Positions 1-11,731 of a stretch of 64,000 nt of DNA are shown in pieces; the first letter of the stretch is position 1; each line of letters starts with the position of its first letter. Origin of the DNA: Leucocoprinus leucothites (Eukaryota > Basidiomycota > Agaricomycetes > Agaricales > Agaricaceae); the NCBI GenBank assembly GCA_013368445.1, contig JAACJO010000012.1:1161001-1225000 (forward strand), written 5' to 3'. The notes below the pieces were generated by a model. That model had not been told where the DNA came from and searched no databases. It worked only from the letters and a program-made list of their open reading frames with translations. Position numbers and translations under genes: made by a program.

Positions 1-121
1 GAGCCCCTAATAACCGGTGATGATCGGCAGTTACCGAGGGACGACGCGTTATGCAAGGTGACGCGTCCGTCATTTCATTCTGATCAATTACCCTCCCTCT
101 CTCACTCTCCAATACTTCACC

Positions 122-1305
122 ATGGTATGTCTGTGTCCAGTTGTTCACCAATCCAATATATTCTAACCCAAACGTTAGGCTCGGCGTTACGATAGTAAGA
201 TCGCTAAAGTTTCAAAGGTTGTTCATAATTATCAATATGATATCACTTTCCAGGTCGCACAACTATATTCTCGCCTGAAGGCATGGGCTCCTCACTGCAT
301 CTTGTGTTTTTATACTTATAATTCTCTTTCAGGGCGGTTATACCAGAGTAAATTCTTTTCATCCCCTAAATGAATCGATGTTGATCAGCAATTAGTCGAG
401 TATGCTATGGAAGCAATCTCACATGCTGGAACGGTGCTTGGCGTCCTAGCGAAGGACGGTGTTGTTCTTGCAGCAGAGAAGAAGGTTACAGGAAAACTAC
501 TTGATCTTTCGGGCGCGAAGGCGGGAGGCTATGGTGGAAGTGGAGAGAAAATCTTTTTGCTCAATTCGTGCGTTCTCTTTAGGTTTATACTTTCTGGATA
601 ACTGTTGATTTATTATTCTCTGTCTTTTCAGGAATATGATCGGTGGGGTGGCCGGTTTGACAGCCGATGCTAACTCGCTAGTGAATTATGCGCGTTCAGC
701 GGCACAGCGACATCTATTGGCTTATAACGATGATATACCTGTTGAGCTTCTTGCTCAAAAGCTATGTGACTTGAAGCAGGGATACACGCAATTCGGAGGT
801 GCGTCTTGAGAGGCTTGGGATAGTAGCCTGTGAGTTGACTAAATACTTTGTTTCAGGTCTTCGACCATTCGGTGTCTCGATTCTCTACGCTGGCTACGAT
901 CCCCACTACGAATTCCAGCTATATCACTCCGATCCGTCAGGAAATTACTCTGGTTGGAAGGCGACATGTATCGGTGCAAACAACGGCACAGCTCAGAGTC
1001 TCTTGAAACAAGAGTATAAGGATGATATAGTCGTCAAGGATGCTATCGGGTTGGTCCTGAGGACGATGAGTAAGACGATGGACAGTACCACATTGAGCAG
1101 TGAAAAGCGTATGTATTCCCTCGCACAGACTGCGTAAACAAGCAACTTATTGACGGCTGGATTAGTCGAGTTTGCAGTTCTTACATTGGACGAAGCCACG
1201 AAAACACCCAAGGCGAAGATATATCGACCCGCTGAGATTGATGCTTTGCTGCAGACGGAAGGGCTTATAAAGAAAGATGACGATGCGGAGATGAAGTCAA
1301 CATAA
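122..1305 (+). CDS. PRE9: 20S proteasome subunit alpha type-4 (alpha3/Pre9)
   Basis: Spliced, the gene encodes about 263 residues, normal for the family. This subunit is a structural member of the outer alpha rings of the 20S core, which gate substrate entry in nucleus and cytoplasm. Eight exons are inferred at 122-124, 179-194, 254-280, 333-347, 396-567, 632-798, 857-1108 and 1166-1305; together they are in frame. The N-terminus gives the alpha signature ([25 protein letters not shown]). Later matches to PSMA4/Pre9 are [25 protein letters not shown] and [11 protein letters not shown]. The first exon is only the ATG, followed at once by a gtatgt donor. Intron 281-332 appears to use a GC donor, since no GT keeps the frame. 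The C-terminal tail is short and acidic/basic. It is convergent with the copper transporter, 119 bp between stop codons. Family assignment is secure; the micro-exon boundaries are my inference. Confidence 0.95.
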
Positions 1306-1424
1306 GATGTACTTCTGACTCGCTGTATTTCTATCTTGACGTTTCCGACTCAAATTTACAAACACGGAACGCATTGCATACAGTATATTGCGGACCGTGA
1401 TGTACAGTTGTTATATCGTTGTAC

Positions 1425-2184
1425 CTAGTGGCATGCCATGCCTTTGCCATTAGTAGAGTCCCCAAGCACTGCGTCAGTGTCCATCGATGACCCGAATATA
1501 AAGTGGCCGATTGCGGCTCCGAGGACAACAGCGAGGATGAGATACGCCTATGTCATTTCTTAGTCCAGTTAGTTGACAATTTTGGGGCACGTACATTATA
1601 AGTCATGAAGACCAGCATGAGGAAGAATGATAGGAATACAGTGGCGCCATAGAGAGCGGCTCTGGTCAACCGAGGGATAAGAGGGACAGGGGTACTGCGC
1701 TCGCGGTCAGCAGGCTAACCAGGCCATCTACTCCATTCTTTACTCACCCTGGAGGGCTGGCTTTGGATAGACGGCCAGTGGTAAGACCCAGCCCTGCATT
1801 TCCATTGTCGCGTTCTGGTGAGGATCTGGTGCTAGGCAGGCGGATTGGGGCCTTGCCTTTCGCCCTCAGGGATTGCGCGAGGTTCTGGTCAAAGCGGCGA
1901 GAGAAAATGCGTAGATACTCGTAGAAGACGCCAAGACCGACTATGGCGAGGAAAGAGAAGGCAAAAGCGGCTGTAGAAGTGATATGCCAGCTGCGGAAGA
2001 CGATGCAAGTGTCGATGACATTGGTATTCCTGTGAGAGTGCTTCTGTCAGGGAAGGCGGTCAAATAACGAGCGAGAAGTGTACCAGAGCATATCCATCGT
2101 GCATTCGTGCATGGGCATATCATGACCGCCGTGGCCGCCATGGCCACCATGTTCAAGGATGTGCATGTTGTGGTCGTGGTTCAT
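1425..2184 (-). CDS. CTR-family copper transporter
   Basis: Four exons (2184-2084, 2029-1748, 1694-1595, 1547-1425) join in frame to 201 residues. The N-terminus is rich in His and Met (MNHDHNMHILEHGG, then DMPMHECTMDM), the usual copper-collecting segment of Ctr proteins. After it come a first membrane span (ITSTAAFAFSFLAIVGLGVF), a charged cytosolic loop, and two close spans. The second span holds the MxxxM motif (MLVFM), where Met side chains line the pore; the third holds GxxxG (GAAIG), which packs the trimer. The chain ends in Cys-His, like the C-terminal metal-binding tails of the family. Ctr trimers import Cu(I) at the plasma membrane or release it from the vacuole; the sequence does not say which. 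The next gene (Yippee) lies upstream on the same strand. Confidence 0.92.
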
Positions 2185-2431
2185 TGGAGGTGAGATAGGC
2201 GCTGACTACGGGTCGCCTAGGTGTGTGTTTAGTCGCTAAACTGACAGATTTGTGATGACGGAGTTTAGTTTAGGATCAATAGACAAACAATACGGAGATA
2301 GGGGCTCCATGTCATGGCACCTGGCCTCAGGTGGCAGCAGAATGGGTAGCTATTACAGAGGACAGGGAATCGTAAAGGTTCAGAGCTGATATAAAAAACA
2401 CTGAGGCTCCCGAGGTACTCGATCGATATTG

Positions 2432-3018
2432 TCATTCATCCAGTTGCCAATTGTTCTCTTTCACGAGTCGCTCGCGCTCGAGCAAATATTTACCTAGTAG
2501 AGGGGCGAGTCAGAACTAGACAACGGAGAGAAATGAGGGACATACCTTCTTTATATTTCTGAGAAAAGTCAGCAGCTTTATGATAGTACCACCCCAGCCG
2601 GTCGTTGCATCCCATGCAAAAGACATCGGCCACAGTATGCACTCCAGTTCTGCAGAATTGCAAGTGAGATGGGCCCCAAGGGAACTGAGGGAGCGGTATT
2701 ACAGTAGTTCCCTGTCTTCGCGTCTGCCGAACTTGATATTCGTCGCGGAGTGCATCAGGCTGAAGATTTTGAATAGCGCACATTAATGTTTTATGATCCG
2801 GGACGCACTAGCCGCGGCCGTCTCGTCCAGAGAAGGCCTTACTGATCACTTCGTCTTGTAAAGCCTGAGAGAGATATTTAGATGGTATTGGAGAAGATAC
2901 ACAGGAAACCTACAATGACTGCTGAGCATTTCGAGCATATGAACGTCGGCTGGTCGTCATAAACGAGAACCACCTGAGTCTTGGTATCAGAATTGGGGGA
3001 AAGCGAGTTATAAGTCAT
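2432..3018 (-). CDS. Yippee-like zinc-binding protein
   Basis: Five exons (3018-2914, 2864-2809, 2759-2703, 2649-2546, 2493-2432) give 127 residues, the usual Yippee size. The two zinc half-sites are both present: CSKC after the N-terminal strand and CMGC in the second half. Family landmarks are ISKAFSGRDGRGYL, REDRELLTGVHTVADVFC, LGWYYHKA and SQKYKEGKYLLER. Yippee proteins share a beta-tent zinc fold with Mis18 and the cereblon ligand-binding domain. In yeast the homologue Moh1 is linked to stationary-phase survival, but the molecular role is unclear. The first Met was chosen because it opens an in-frame 35-codon exon ending at the first CxxC; a further upstream exon is not excluded. Confidence 0.92.
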
Positions 3019-3288
3019 GGCGTAGTTTGGATGAACGGTATCTGTCCCTAGCACAAGAGAGTCAGGCCATGTATTGGCAAGGAGCGCACCACCGAGCTAG
3101 TGGTTAGACGGAGGAAGACTAAACCGGGTAGATCAAAACTTGGTCTAGGGTTAGGGTCACACATGCACTAGACCCATCTCTGACTTGGTTCACTTGCACA
3201 ATTCCAACTGCGACTGCATACTCACTGTCGACACAATTTCTGGATCAATACACACACAGGAGAGGCGTCTCAGGAACACTGATACCCC
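3019..3288. promoter_or_regulatory. Divergent promoter, Yippee gene / VPS53
   Basis: These 270 bp separate the divergent start codons of the Yippee gene (-) and VPS53 (+) and must hold both 5' leaders and promoters. I see no clear TATA box or repeated operator. A short run resembling two telomere-type hexamers occurs near 3147-3160, but it is too short to interpret. Confidence 0.5.
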
Positions 3289-6200
3289 ATGCACAACGAT
3301 GATCTGCCTCACGAAGTAATTCTGGCAATTCAACGTGTGCTCCAAGCACCTTCAATTGAACTCTCGGAACCACCGAATGTGCTGCCTCATGACTTCAACT
3401 CTGTTGCAATATTGAACGAATTCTTTCCTGATGGTGTGTCACTTGCTCTCATACGTTTTACCTCAGATTTTAACGCGATTTTTCAGAGGCCTCTCTGGCA
3501 CACATCGAGTCCGTGAACCTGAAGCTTAACGAGACGCAGCAAAAGTTACAGAGAGAGATAGATGATCTTCAGAAAGAGCTCAAGGAAAATCAAGATCCAG
3601 AGAGGATGTCGTTGATACAGGAGATGATCTCCGTAGGTTCAGCAGCAATAGCCGTTGCTTCTGCTAAGCTCCCTCCAGGATTTGCTTGGCCAGATGTCTC
3701 GTATACGAGAGAAGGCTACAGAGTCCGAAGCTGTTGTTCGAAATATCACGAAGGATATTCAAGTCCTGGATCTTGCGAAGAAGAATCTCATAACGAGCAT
3801 GATCACACTGCGCCGGCTGCAGATGCTAGGTTTGTTTCGCTATTTCTCTTGCGTCAATGCATCCTGACCATTTCACTCCAGTCAACGCTATGACTCAGTT
3901 GGAAGATTTTATTAAGGAGAGGCGGTACAAGGAGGTGTCCGAGTCCTTAGCGGTACGAGCACTATTCTGGGTTCAAATGTGTAGAACGCTGAATGTGACT
4001 CTCCCAGACTGTCAAGGAGATTTCCGCCACATTCAAAGAATATGCCTCCGTCCAGCGAATTTCCCAAGTGCTGAGACGAATACAAGAAATACAGGGCGAA
4101 CTTCGGGTCCAGCTAGATGCTGACTTCGACGCATTGTAAGATCTCCTGGCTATACACCGTACTTCAACTCACTGTTCGCTGAAGCTTCCTCCAAGACACC
4201 GCAAAGCAGATCAAACCAGCCTTGATCACCCAGGCATGTCTTGTGGTAGACGTTTTAGGGATAGATTCTCGTTCACACCTATTGGACCGATATGTTGCAC
4301 TGGAACTCAAGGAATACCGACGCATATTTAGAACGAACGATGAAGCAGGCCAGTTGGATAACCTCTCAAGACGATTTGCGTGGTTTCGGCGACTAATACA
4401 AAGTCATGAACTCGAGCAAGGGAGGGTGTTTCCGTCGCAGTGGAGGGTTGGGTGGTTCCTTTTAGCCAAATTTGCTGAGATAACCAGGTGAAAACTCGTT
4501 TGGGCGGTTTAAGAAAGTTATCAATTGACCCTTCATCCACCAGAGATGATATTGCAACACTCCTCTCAAAAGCTGCCCCAAGTCTGACAGTAAAGTCGTT
4601 GTTGGACGATCTTCAGCAAACGATTGAGTTTGAAATGTCCATGGCAAAGAAATGGGCTACTTCGGTAAGGAATTTATTTTGCCCTTTATTCTCAAGCACG
4701 CATTTATCCCGATTTGAAAAGTTTGGTGAAATGCTCAAATTCACGGGTGGCTCAAACCAGTCGCAGAAAGCCATCTCAACTGCCTTCGAGCCACATCTTG
4801 GGATTTTTGTTGATGCTCAGGACAAGTGAGTGCCTTCTTGCCTGAGTGCTCTTACATTCCTTATCCGTGAGTCTGTAGAGCCCTGGCGGAGATGCTTGCA
4901 CCTCATCGAAAAAAGGGAAAGCCCCCGCCACGGACATCTTTGGATACGACGCGGACATCCACAGACGAAGAATCAAAGGATGAGCAACCCATGGTTGTTC
5001 TGCCTTCGTCGACTGAATTGTTCTACCTATACGGACAAAGTCTTGATCAATGTGCCAAGTTGTCTGTTGGCCAACCATTGTTCGATCTTTGTAATCTCCA
5101 GAAGAAGTGGCTGCGAATATATGCGGGTACGTATTTATCTCTTGCCTCCGTTGCCTTCGCTTGCTGAATTCTAAAATAGAAGAGGTTCTATCTTTGAGCA
5201 TGCATAAACAACGGTAAGTACTATTGTAATCACAAAGTCGAGGTTTCCATGACCATTGTTGCTTAGCGCTTCAGCGCGGAAATCAACTGATTCGCGATAT
5301 GATATTCAAGAGATAAAACAAGCTTGCCTAGTAATAAACACCGCAGACTATTGTCAGGCGACATCTTCGGAGGTAGGTCCTGGTTATCGCTTTTGTTCAG
5401 TTTCTGAACTTAGTTCACAGCTGGAGGAGAAGATCAAGGAGAAAATCAATCTTGACTTTAAGGACAAGGTAACGCTTCAGAACGAACGCGATCTTTTCGT
5501 CAGGTACTTCCTGTCCTATCATGCCTTGATATGCTTTAATTACCGCACCTCTCGTAGTGTTATTTCCGGAGCCATTACTGCGCTCTTACGCGAAGTCGAG
5601 AACACTACTGATGCGTATTTCACGACAATGTCACGGTCAAACTGGTCAAATCTCAATCAAGTTAGCGGACAATCCCCATACGTTGGAGACCTAGTCAAGG
5701 CTGCAGAACAAGTCGTGGAGGCTATCAAGCCCTTGATAGAACAGAAGAAGTATCTCCGCAACTTTTTGGACAAGGTTTGTAGGTATGTTGGGGACATTCC
5801 CGTGCCTTCTTCTAGACTACATCACTTCCCTCCTTGAAACACCTTCGATTCACGGAATGGCTACTGAAGCTATTGATTTCAGCTTAATGTTGACCAAGTT
5901 TACCAATGCGCTTGTGAGAAGCAGACCATTGAAGGAAATCGGAGCGGAACAGGTACGCACCCATTTAAACATAGCATGCCAAGAATGCTCATGTGCTGAT
6001 ATGGACTGATGTTCATCTAGCTTTTAATAGACCTGCAGGTGGTGAAAGGCTATTTGACAAAGATGCCCGGAGAAGGTCTAGTGACAAATATGTATGCTTT
6101 TATCTCCACCTTCACTTCTCTCAGTGATTCACGTGTAACTGTCTGGACGTTGACAGATACTCTAAGGCGCTGACAAAAACAACATCGCGATTGGAGTCCC

Positions 6201-6811
6201 TCCTTAAGGTCATTGTTACGCCAATGGTACGTGCCAATCACATTTTTAGCACAAGCGCGCTAACGACGCGATGGGCTATAGGACCCGAAAGAGAACTTCA
6301 TACTCAACTATACAATTCTCATTGGTGATGCTTCGTTGATTAATTTCCAAAAGGTAAGAAAACTCTCAGGTCTAGATGTACGGTTTTCTCACCCAGTCTT
6401 CTGACTCCTTGAAAACCCGTAGATTCTTGATCTCAAAGGAATTCCCCGGGCTATGGAACAAGACCTCGAAGATACATTCCTCATGATCACCAGTACCAAA
6501 AACGACCTGGATAGCACATCGTTTCTGTCTTCCCTTGATATGGATCCACAACTCACAGGCTATGCGACTGGTGGGGCAGGTGGTACTCTCTTTAGTCCAG
6601 CGGTCTCGCTCCCTCTTGGCACGGCGTCCGCTACCGAGGGATTATTCCATAGTACCAGTACTTCAACCCAGGGCCGAGTACACCTGCAACAGGCACTAGT
6701 ACACCCGATGGTACGGGTAGGGGCGGCGCGACAAGTGAGACCAAGGTATTTTCCGATTTCAGGAGATTTGTGAGCTTTGGCTTGAGGAAGGATACGGTAG
6801 GACCGTCGTAA
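3289..6811 (+). CDS. VPS53: Vps53, GARP tethering complex subunit
   Basis: About 18 short introns split this gene. The first exon (3289-3433) reads MHNDDLPHEVILAIQRVL and leads through an intron at 3434-3486 to the coiled-coil Vps53 N-domain (SLAHIESVNLKLNETQ, then SEAVVRNITKDIQVLDLAKKN, NAMTQLEDFIKERRYKEV). Further landmarks are ACLVVDVLGIDSRSHLLDRY, LSRRFAWFRRLI, KFTGGSNQSQKAI, YLYGQSLDQCAKLS, the segment after the intron at 5783-5882 (MLTKFTNALVRSRPLKEIGAEQ) and FQKILDLKGIPR. Vps53 is a core subunit of GARP, which tethers endosome-derived vesicles at the trans-Golgi. The C-terminus is less sure: removing a 41-bp intron (6652-6692) gives a tail ending ...FRRFVSFGLRKDTVGPS at 6811; without it the frame stops at 6773. 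I prefer 6811 because the basic FVSFGLRKD tail looks like real protein. Confidence 0.93.
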
Positions 6812-7140
6812 TCTTGTCGTTTCACGGATGTTGTTGTAACGCTTTAACGATCGCGCGTCAATTCTTTCAAGTTTATATTGGATGGGTATTGGAATGATGA
6901 ATGATTTAGTGTGCATTATGTACAGTAAGGAATGTGAGCCGTTACAAAGATAGCGGTATCAAAGCGAGTTCAGGTGGTAGTACAGTATGTTGACTGATAG
7001 TAAGCAATGAAAGCCGGGCATAGACTGGATGGAAAGAACAGAGATGAAGCTAGTAATACAATGGAGTGACAGGTAAAGATCATGCTGAACAGTCCTTGTA
7101 ACCCTTGTATAAATGAAGAAAGAAAGTAAAAGGTGAAATG
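6812..7140. other. Convergent 3' intergenic region
   Basis: This 329-bp spacer lies between the stop codons of VPS53 (+) and the large membrane-protein gene (-). It must hold both 3' untranslated ends. No ORF or recognisable repeat was seen. Confidence 0.6.
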
Positions 7141-10100
7141 CTACAGATTTGAAGGTTTCAAAAATCCGCTAAGGGGCGTCCGCGGTGTTGCACTTCCGCT
7201 ACCGCTCCCACCGGTAGCACTACCCCCAAACACCCTTTGAACTATTGAACCACTACCCTGTTGCGGCTGTGGCTGTTCCTGCTGAGGATTGAATCGCTGA
7301 GGAGTCAAGGGCGTGGAAGGTAAAGGAGGATGTGCAATCGAGTGTTGGCGAGCATACTGTATTCGCCCTGTTTCAAGATCCAAATCGGACTCGGTTCCGA
7401 CACTAGTTCGGAAATGAACCTCGGAAATGGAGTAAGGGAAGCTATCCGTAGGTGAGTCTGCCGCGGTTTCGTTGTTGTAGCCGGAGTGAGAGGTTTCATG
7501 ATGGTCGTCGATATCGTTGTCGTCGCTTGGATCGCGCATGTGTTGTCTGGACGCCCGTGCACCACCTCTGGTTGTTCCGGATGTACTCGGCACGTGAAGT
7601 CGTTGTCCAAATTCATTTCTGCGAGGAGCAGGGCTAAAGACTGGTATGCTGGCTGTAGGCGACATTAATGAAGGTGATGGTTCGACACCGGCAAATCCTT
7701 CAGGCATATTTGGCGACGGGGGTATAGCGAGCGGGAATGGGAAAATGTTACGATTTAATATCAGCTCAGACGCCACTTGACCAGACTGTGCTGCAGGAGA
7801 ACCATAACCAGAGCTAGACGAAGACTCGGACCGGGTACGAGCAGTGTGCGAGGTTGTATTACTCCATTTTGATTTCAAGCCTCCACTCGGAGTAGGGATA
7901 ATATTGCGGCCTGGAAGTTGCATCGACCAGTGCCTGGTCGAGTCGGTGGTTCCGATACTCGTATTGCGTTCCACCCCGGTTGCCTCAGAAGTACGTCGAG
8001 AATGGAGGGAGGAAGGTTGGGAGCTAAAGTCGATAAAGGAAGATGTACCTGCAAATTCAGGCGGTTGAGTGGCACCCTGTCCGGCCTCTGCACTGGTCAA
8101 GTTTGAGTCGGCGGTTACTGGGGAGGTATCCGAAGTCTCGGTAAGGGGAATAACACCCGAAGGAGGCGATTGACCGCTAATAGGTGTCAACCTGAACCTT
8201 GACTTGATCTGCTTCTCGTCTTCCCCAGTCTTCCTTCCCTGTCCTTTGTCTTCGTTTAGACTAGTAGGGGTAGTGCTTGAGCTGGGAGGGACATTTTCAA
8301 AGCGGACTCTCGAGGCAGTAGATAGCCTTCTTACAGTCCCATCACTTGGGTCACCACCATCACCACCGTCGCCTGATCCGATTGAACCTCCTTCGACGAG
8401 AATACCGCTTGAACTAGGGGCACCAGCCAAAGCGGCAGCTTCGGCGAATGATTGAACAGCACCAGGTGATCCGAGGCCTGCGGCGTCGCCAGAGGATGAA
8501 CGGGCTTTGAATCTTCTTTCGTTATTGGAGGAAGACGACGAGGATGAAGGCGGAGCAGGACTGTTGGTACCAGGCGGTGTTGGAGCATGGCTCTGATCGA
8601 AACTGAGCTTGAAAGGTGACGACTCTGGAACGCTCAAGTACGAAGAAGGTGGTGAAGTAACAGCTTGTGGGTGTAGTCGTTCTCTGGCACGTAATTCGCT
8701 TGGTCTTATATCTGGCCCACGAGGATGTGATTGAGGTGGGGGACGGGATTGAGGTGAGGTAGAGGATGATGATGTTGATGGAATGGGAATGGGTGGAAGA
8801 GCACGGATGGGTGAACCAGGTCTTGTTCCCGAGGTGGATGCTGAGTTTGAGGGTATGGCCACGGGGGGAGCAGCGACTGACGCCGCTGTGTCCCTAGATG
8901 TATTATCGCTAGCCTTTGGCTCATGACCAGTATTTGCAATGTCTGATCGAGACCGGTCAGAGGGTATCTCTTCGCGAGGCGGTGACGGAAGCTGGCGTTG
9001 CCTCCTCTCTGTCTTCACTTCACCCTCCTTCTGTTCCCTCTCCCGTTCTTTACCCTTCGCTTTGCTTCGCCTCCGTTCCGTACTCCTCGAAGTGCTGATC
9101 CTAGGACTCAGACCACGGAGGGCAGCACGCACTGAGATGGGGCTACCGACACTGGATGAACCTCCGCCAACTCCCAGAATATGCATACCGGTCGGTTGAT
9201 CTTGAGCAGATTGTGTAGGTTGTTGTTGTGCAAGAAAGGGGACGGCAGGGATTTCCTCACTTAACGAGCTAGGTCCATGAAAGTCTCCTGGAACACCCAA
9301 TTCCCGTGATTGACTCTGTGGTGATCGAGTAACACTCCTCGGAACGCTTGGTGGTGAGGACGCATTTGATCCCGAGGCCGAGACGGACGCAGCGTATGAA
9401 GGTGGCTGTATATCGAGATATCCTGTCATATTCGGGTTTGATGCGTACGACAGTGATGTAAATCCCGACAATGATTCATCATCGCGTGGGGCATGATGAT
9501 GATTACCATGACCTGAACTCTCGCCTCGTCTCGAACTTGAGCTAAGGCGGAATGGGAATGCAATACTGCCGATGCGACTGCTAAAACGACCTTTACCCTT
9601 TCCGTTGCCGTGGCCATTTCCAGATCCCGATTGATGGGTACCCGAGCGTCTCTTGCCAAAACGGCCAAAGGAGCGACTCGAAGATTGAGTGCTTACACTT
9701 TTCATGCGGCCGGCACGCACACCATTCCCTGCACCTCCATCCGTGCCGGGATCATATGTCCCGTAAATGAAACCACGGGTGCCATTCTCGCTGTCATGAA
9801 GGTCGCTACGAACTCCGTATTCTGACGCCGGAGATTTTTCATCTGAGTGACGAAAGTTGAGTCCCAAGGCAGTCAGACCGGAGAGCGTGTTGATGTCTCT
9901 CTTCCAACGGGTAAAACCACTGAAACCGCTCTTGCCACTGTCACGGTGACCGTGGCGGCCGCCATCACCACCACCAATCACACCACCACCGCTTCTGGGA
10001 GAGCTGCTACCACGACCAATAGCATTTTCTGCATCAGGTATAACGTCGTCAGGATGACCACCGCCTGAGGCCTCACGCTGTGGATGCCCGATGTCCAAAA

Positions 10101-11650
10101 CAGCTCCCGGTCCAGTTGCGGGTATTTCTTCTATCACCGCTACAGCCGGTTCTTGGTCCTTTTCTTGAGGATAAGTTGAGTCCCGGTGAGTTCGGAAAAT
10201 AGGTTTTCTGGGGTGATGGAAACGCGAAGCGGGGGAGACATAAGCGAAGTCAAGGTCGCGTTGATTCTGGTAGTGCCGCCGCCGCCGTTGTCGTCGCCTA
10301 GGTCTCCATATGCAAAAGTAGAAAAGAAGAGCAGTGAGAATGACAAAGGTGAGGAAGCCGGCCAAGACAAGTGCAGCGATGGTTCCTCGTGTGAACCGAT
10401 TGCTGAGTGCGGGTGGAGGTGCTGGAGGAGGTGGAAATGTTGTATTGGAGGAAGGACCATTGTTTCCAGGCGGAGGGAGGGCACTGGAAGAAACGGTATT
10501 TTTAGTAACATATCATTTGGAAATCGGGAGATCAAGAAGCAAAGACGAAAATTAAAAGACGTGTGGATCAGGAGGGATATATGGGAAGGCCGAAGAGATG
10601 AACCGAGGGAAATGTCATGGCTGGAAGATGAGAACGACATACGTGGGATCCCCCGAGGAAAACGTAATAAAGCCTCCTGACTTGAGCTGGAGAAGGCCGC
10701 CTTCATTGCGTATAGTGATCTGATGGGTAGTGTTGGCGGCAAGACCAGAAGCGAAGAAGAGGAGAGTGTTGGTGTTGGTGAAGGATGAGCGGGCGGAGAA
10801 AATGGGGGATTGGCGGTCGTCAAGAAGGACAGAGTAGTTGCCAGAATCTGGCGATGCTGTACCAAAGATGCGAACAGATATACCTATCGGAGCGTAAGGT
10901 TTGATTTGGTTAGATGATGGGTGATTAGTGCATGTGGAGGAAAAGAGGGGGACATACCAGAGAATGTGACCCTTGCCGTATCGCTCTGGATCTGGGACTG
11001 ATGTATAGGAGGTTGGGAAGTAGAGAGGAAAGACCACTGGCCGAAGAAATTGATGTTGTCGTCGCCAACAGTATGTTCGGTGAAGATGATCCTTGAGGGA
11101 GGCAGACGGATGAGCACGGCATTCAAGAAAAGGAAGATAGAACTGACTCTGAAAAGTTGTCTGGGGGAGGACTGGTTATAACGGCTTTGTCAAAGACGAG
11201 GAGAGAGTCCTGTGCGTCCGGTATGTTTGCAGTGAGAGAAATAGAATGGCGTGCATTTGAAAGCCCCTCAAAAGAAGTGAGGAGGTTGGATGTTGCGTTG
11301 GTCTGGTTGGGTTGGATTGCAGCGCCATCAAGGGTGAGGTTGAAGGAAGCGCTAGCAGTCGTGTTGCCGAAGAGTTGGATGGAAGTACCTAAACCGGGTG
11401 TGAGGACCAGACTAGAGATGGAAGAAACGAGCTCACCATTCCACTCGAGTGTGACCGAAGCGCCGTTGAGTGAAGTTATGTGTTGGCTCTGACCAACAGC
11501 AATCTGGCCAAGGGAGGAGACAAAGCCAGAGTTGACAAGGTACGGGTTCCAGCCCGCGGAGAGGTTGGGAAAGGTGAGGGTGTCACCAAAAGGGGAGTAG
11601 GCGATAGCTGGAGAGGAGTCGTCCACAGAGAACTGGACGGGACTGGCCAT
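7141..11650 (-). CDS. Large serine-rich single-span membrane protein, uncharacterised
   Basis: Four exons (11650-11148, 11091-10958, 10883-10643, 10483-7141) join in frame to about 1,406 residues. The first ~430 residues are a beta-rich, Asn-glycosylation-rich ectodomain (repeated N-x-T/S such as FGNTTASASFNLT and QTNATSN). A Pro-rich neck (PPPPAPPPALSNR) leads to one hydrophobic span (AALVLAGFLTFVILTALLFY) and a stop-transfer cluster RPRRRQRRRR. The remaining ~950 residues are a disordered Ser/Pro/Gly-rich cytoplasmic tail with poly-Ser runs. This layout is common in basidiomycete cell-surface proteins of unknown role, possibly wall sensors; that role is only an analogy. A good hydrophobic leader (LYLLLPFLLSASHAS) lies just upstream in the same frame but has no ATG before an in-frame TGA. 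The start at 11650 is therefore doubtful, and a short upstream exon may exist. Confidence 0.8.
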
Positions 11651-11731
11651 GGAGGCATGAGAGGCGGAGAGAAGGAAGGGCAGGAGGAGATAAAGGGCAG
11701 TAGCACTGATGGCCCATCACTCAACTTCACC
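11651..11731. promoter_or_regulatory. Compact divergent promoter
   Basis: Only 81 bp separate the ATG at 11732 (+) from the ATG assigned at 11650 (-). Part of this interval reads as a signal peptide on the minus strand, so the true promoter may overlap coding sequence. The two genes are probably co-regulated or share one nucleosome-free region. Confidence 0.5.

Noticed and set aside
4776..5201. 141-codon minus-strand ORF
   Set aside because: It lies across VPS53 exons and introns and has no protein-like pattern.
10140..10865. 241-codon minus-strand ORF and 164-codon plus-strand ORF over the membrane-protein gene
   Set aside because: Both are shadow frames of the spliced membrane-protein exons and intron; Ser/Pro-rich or Arg-rich bias follows from the main frame.
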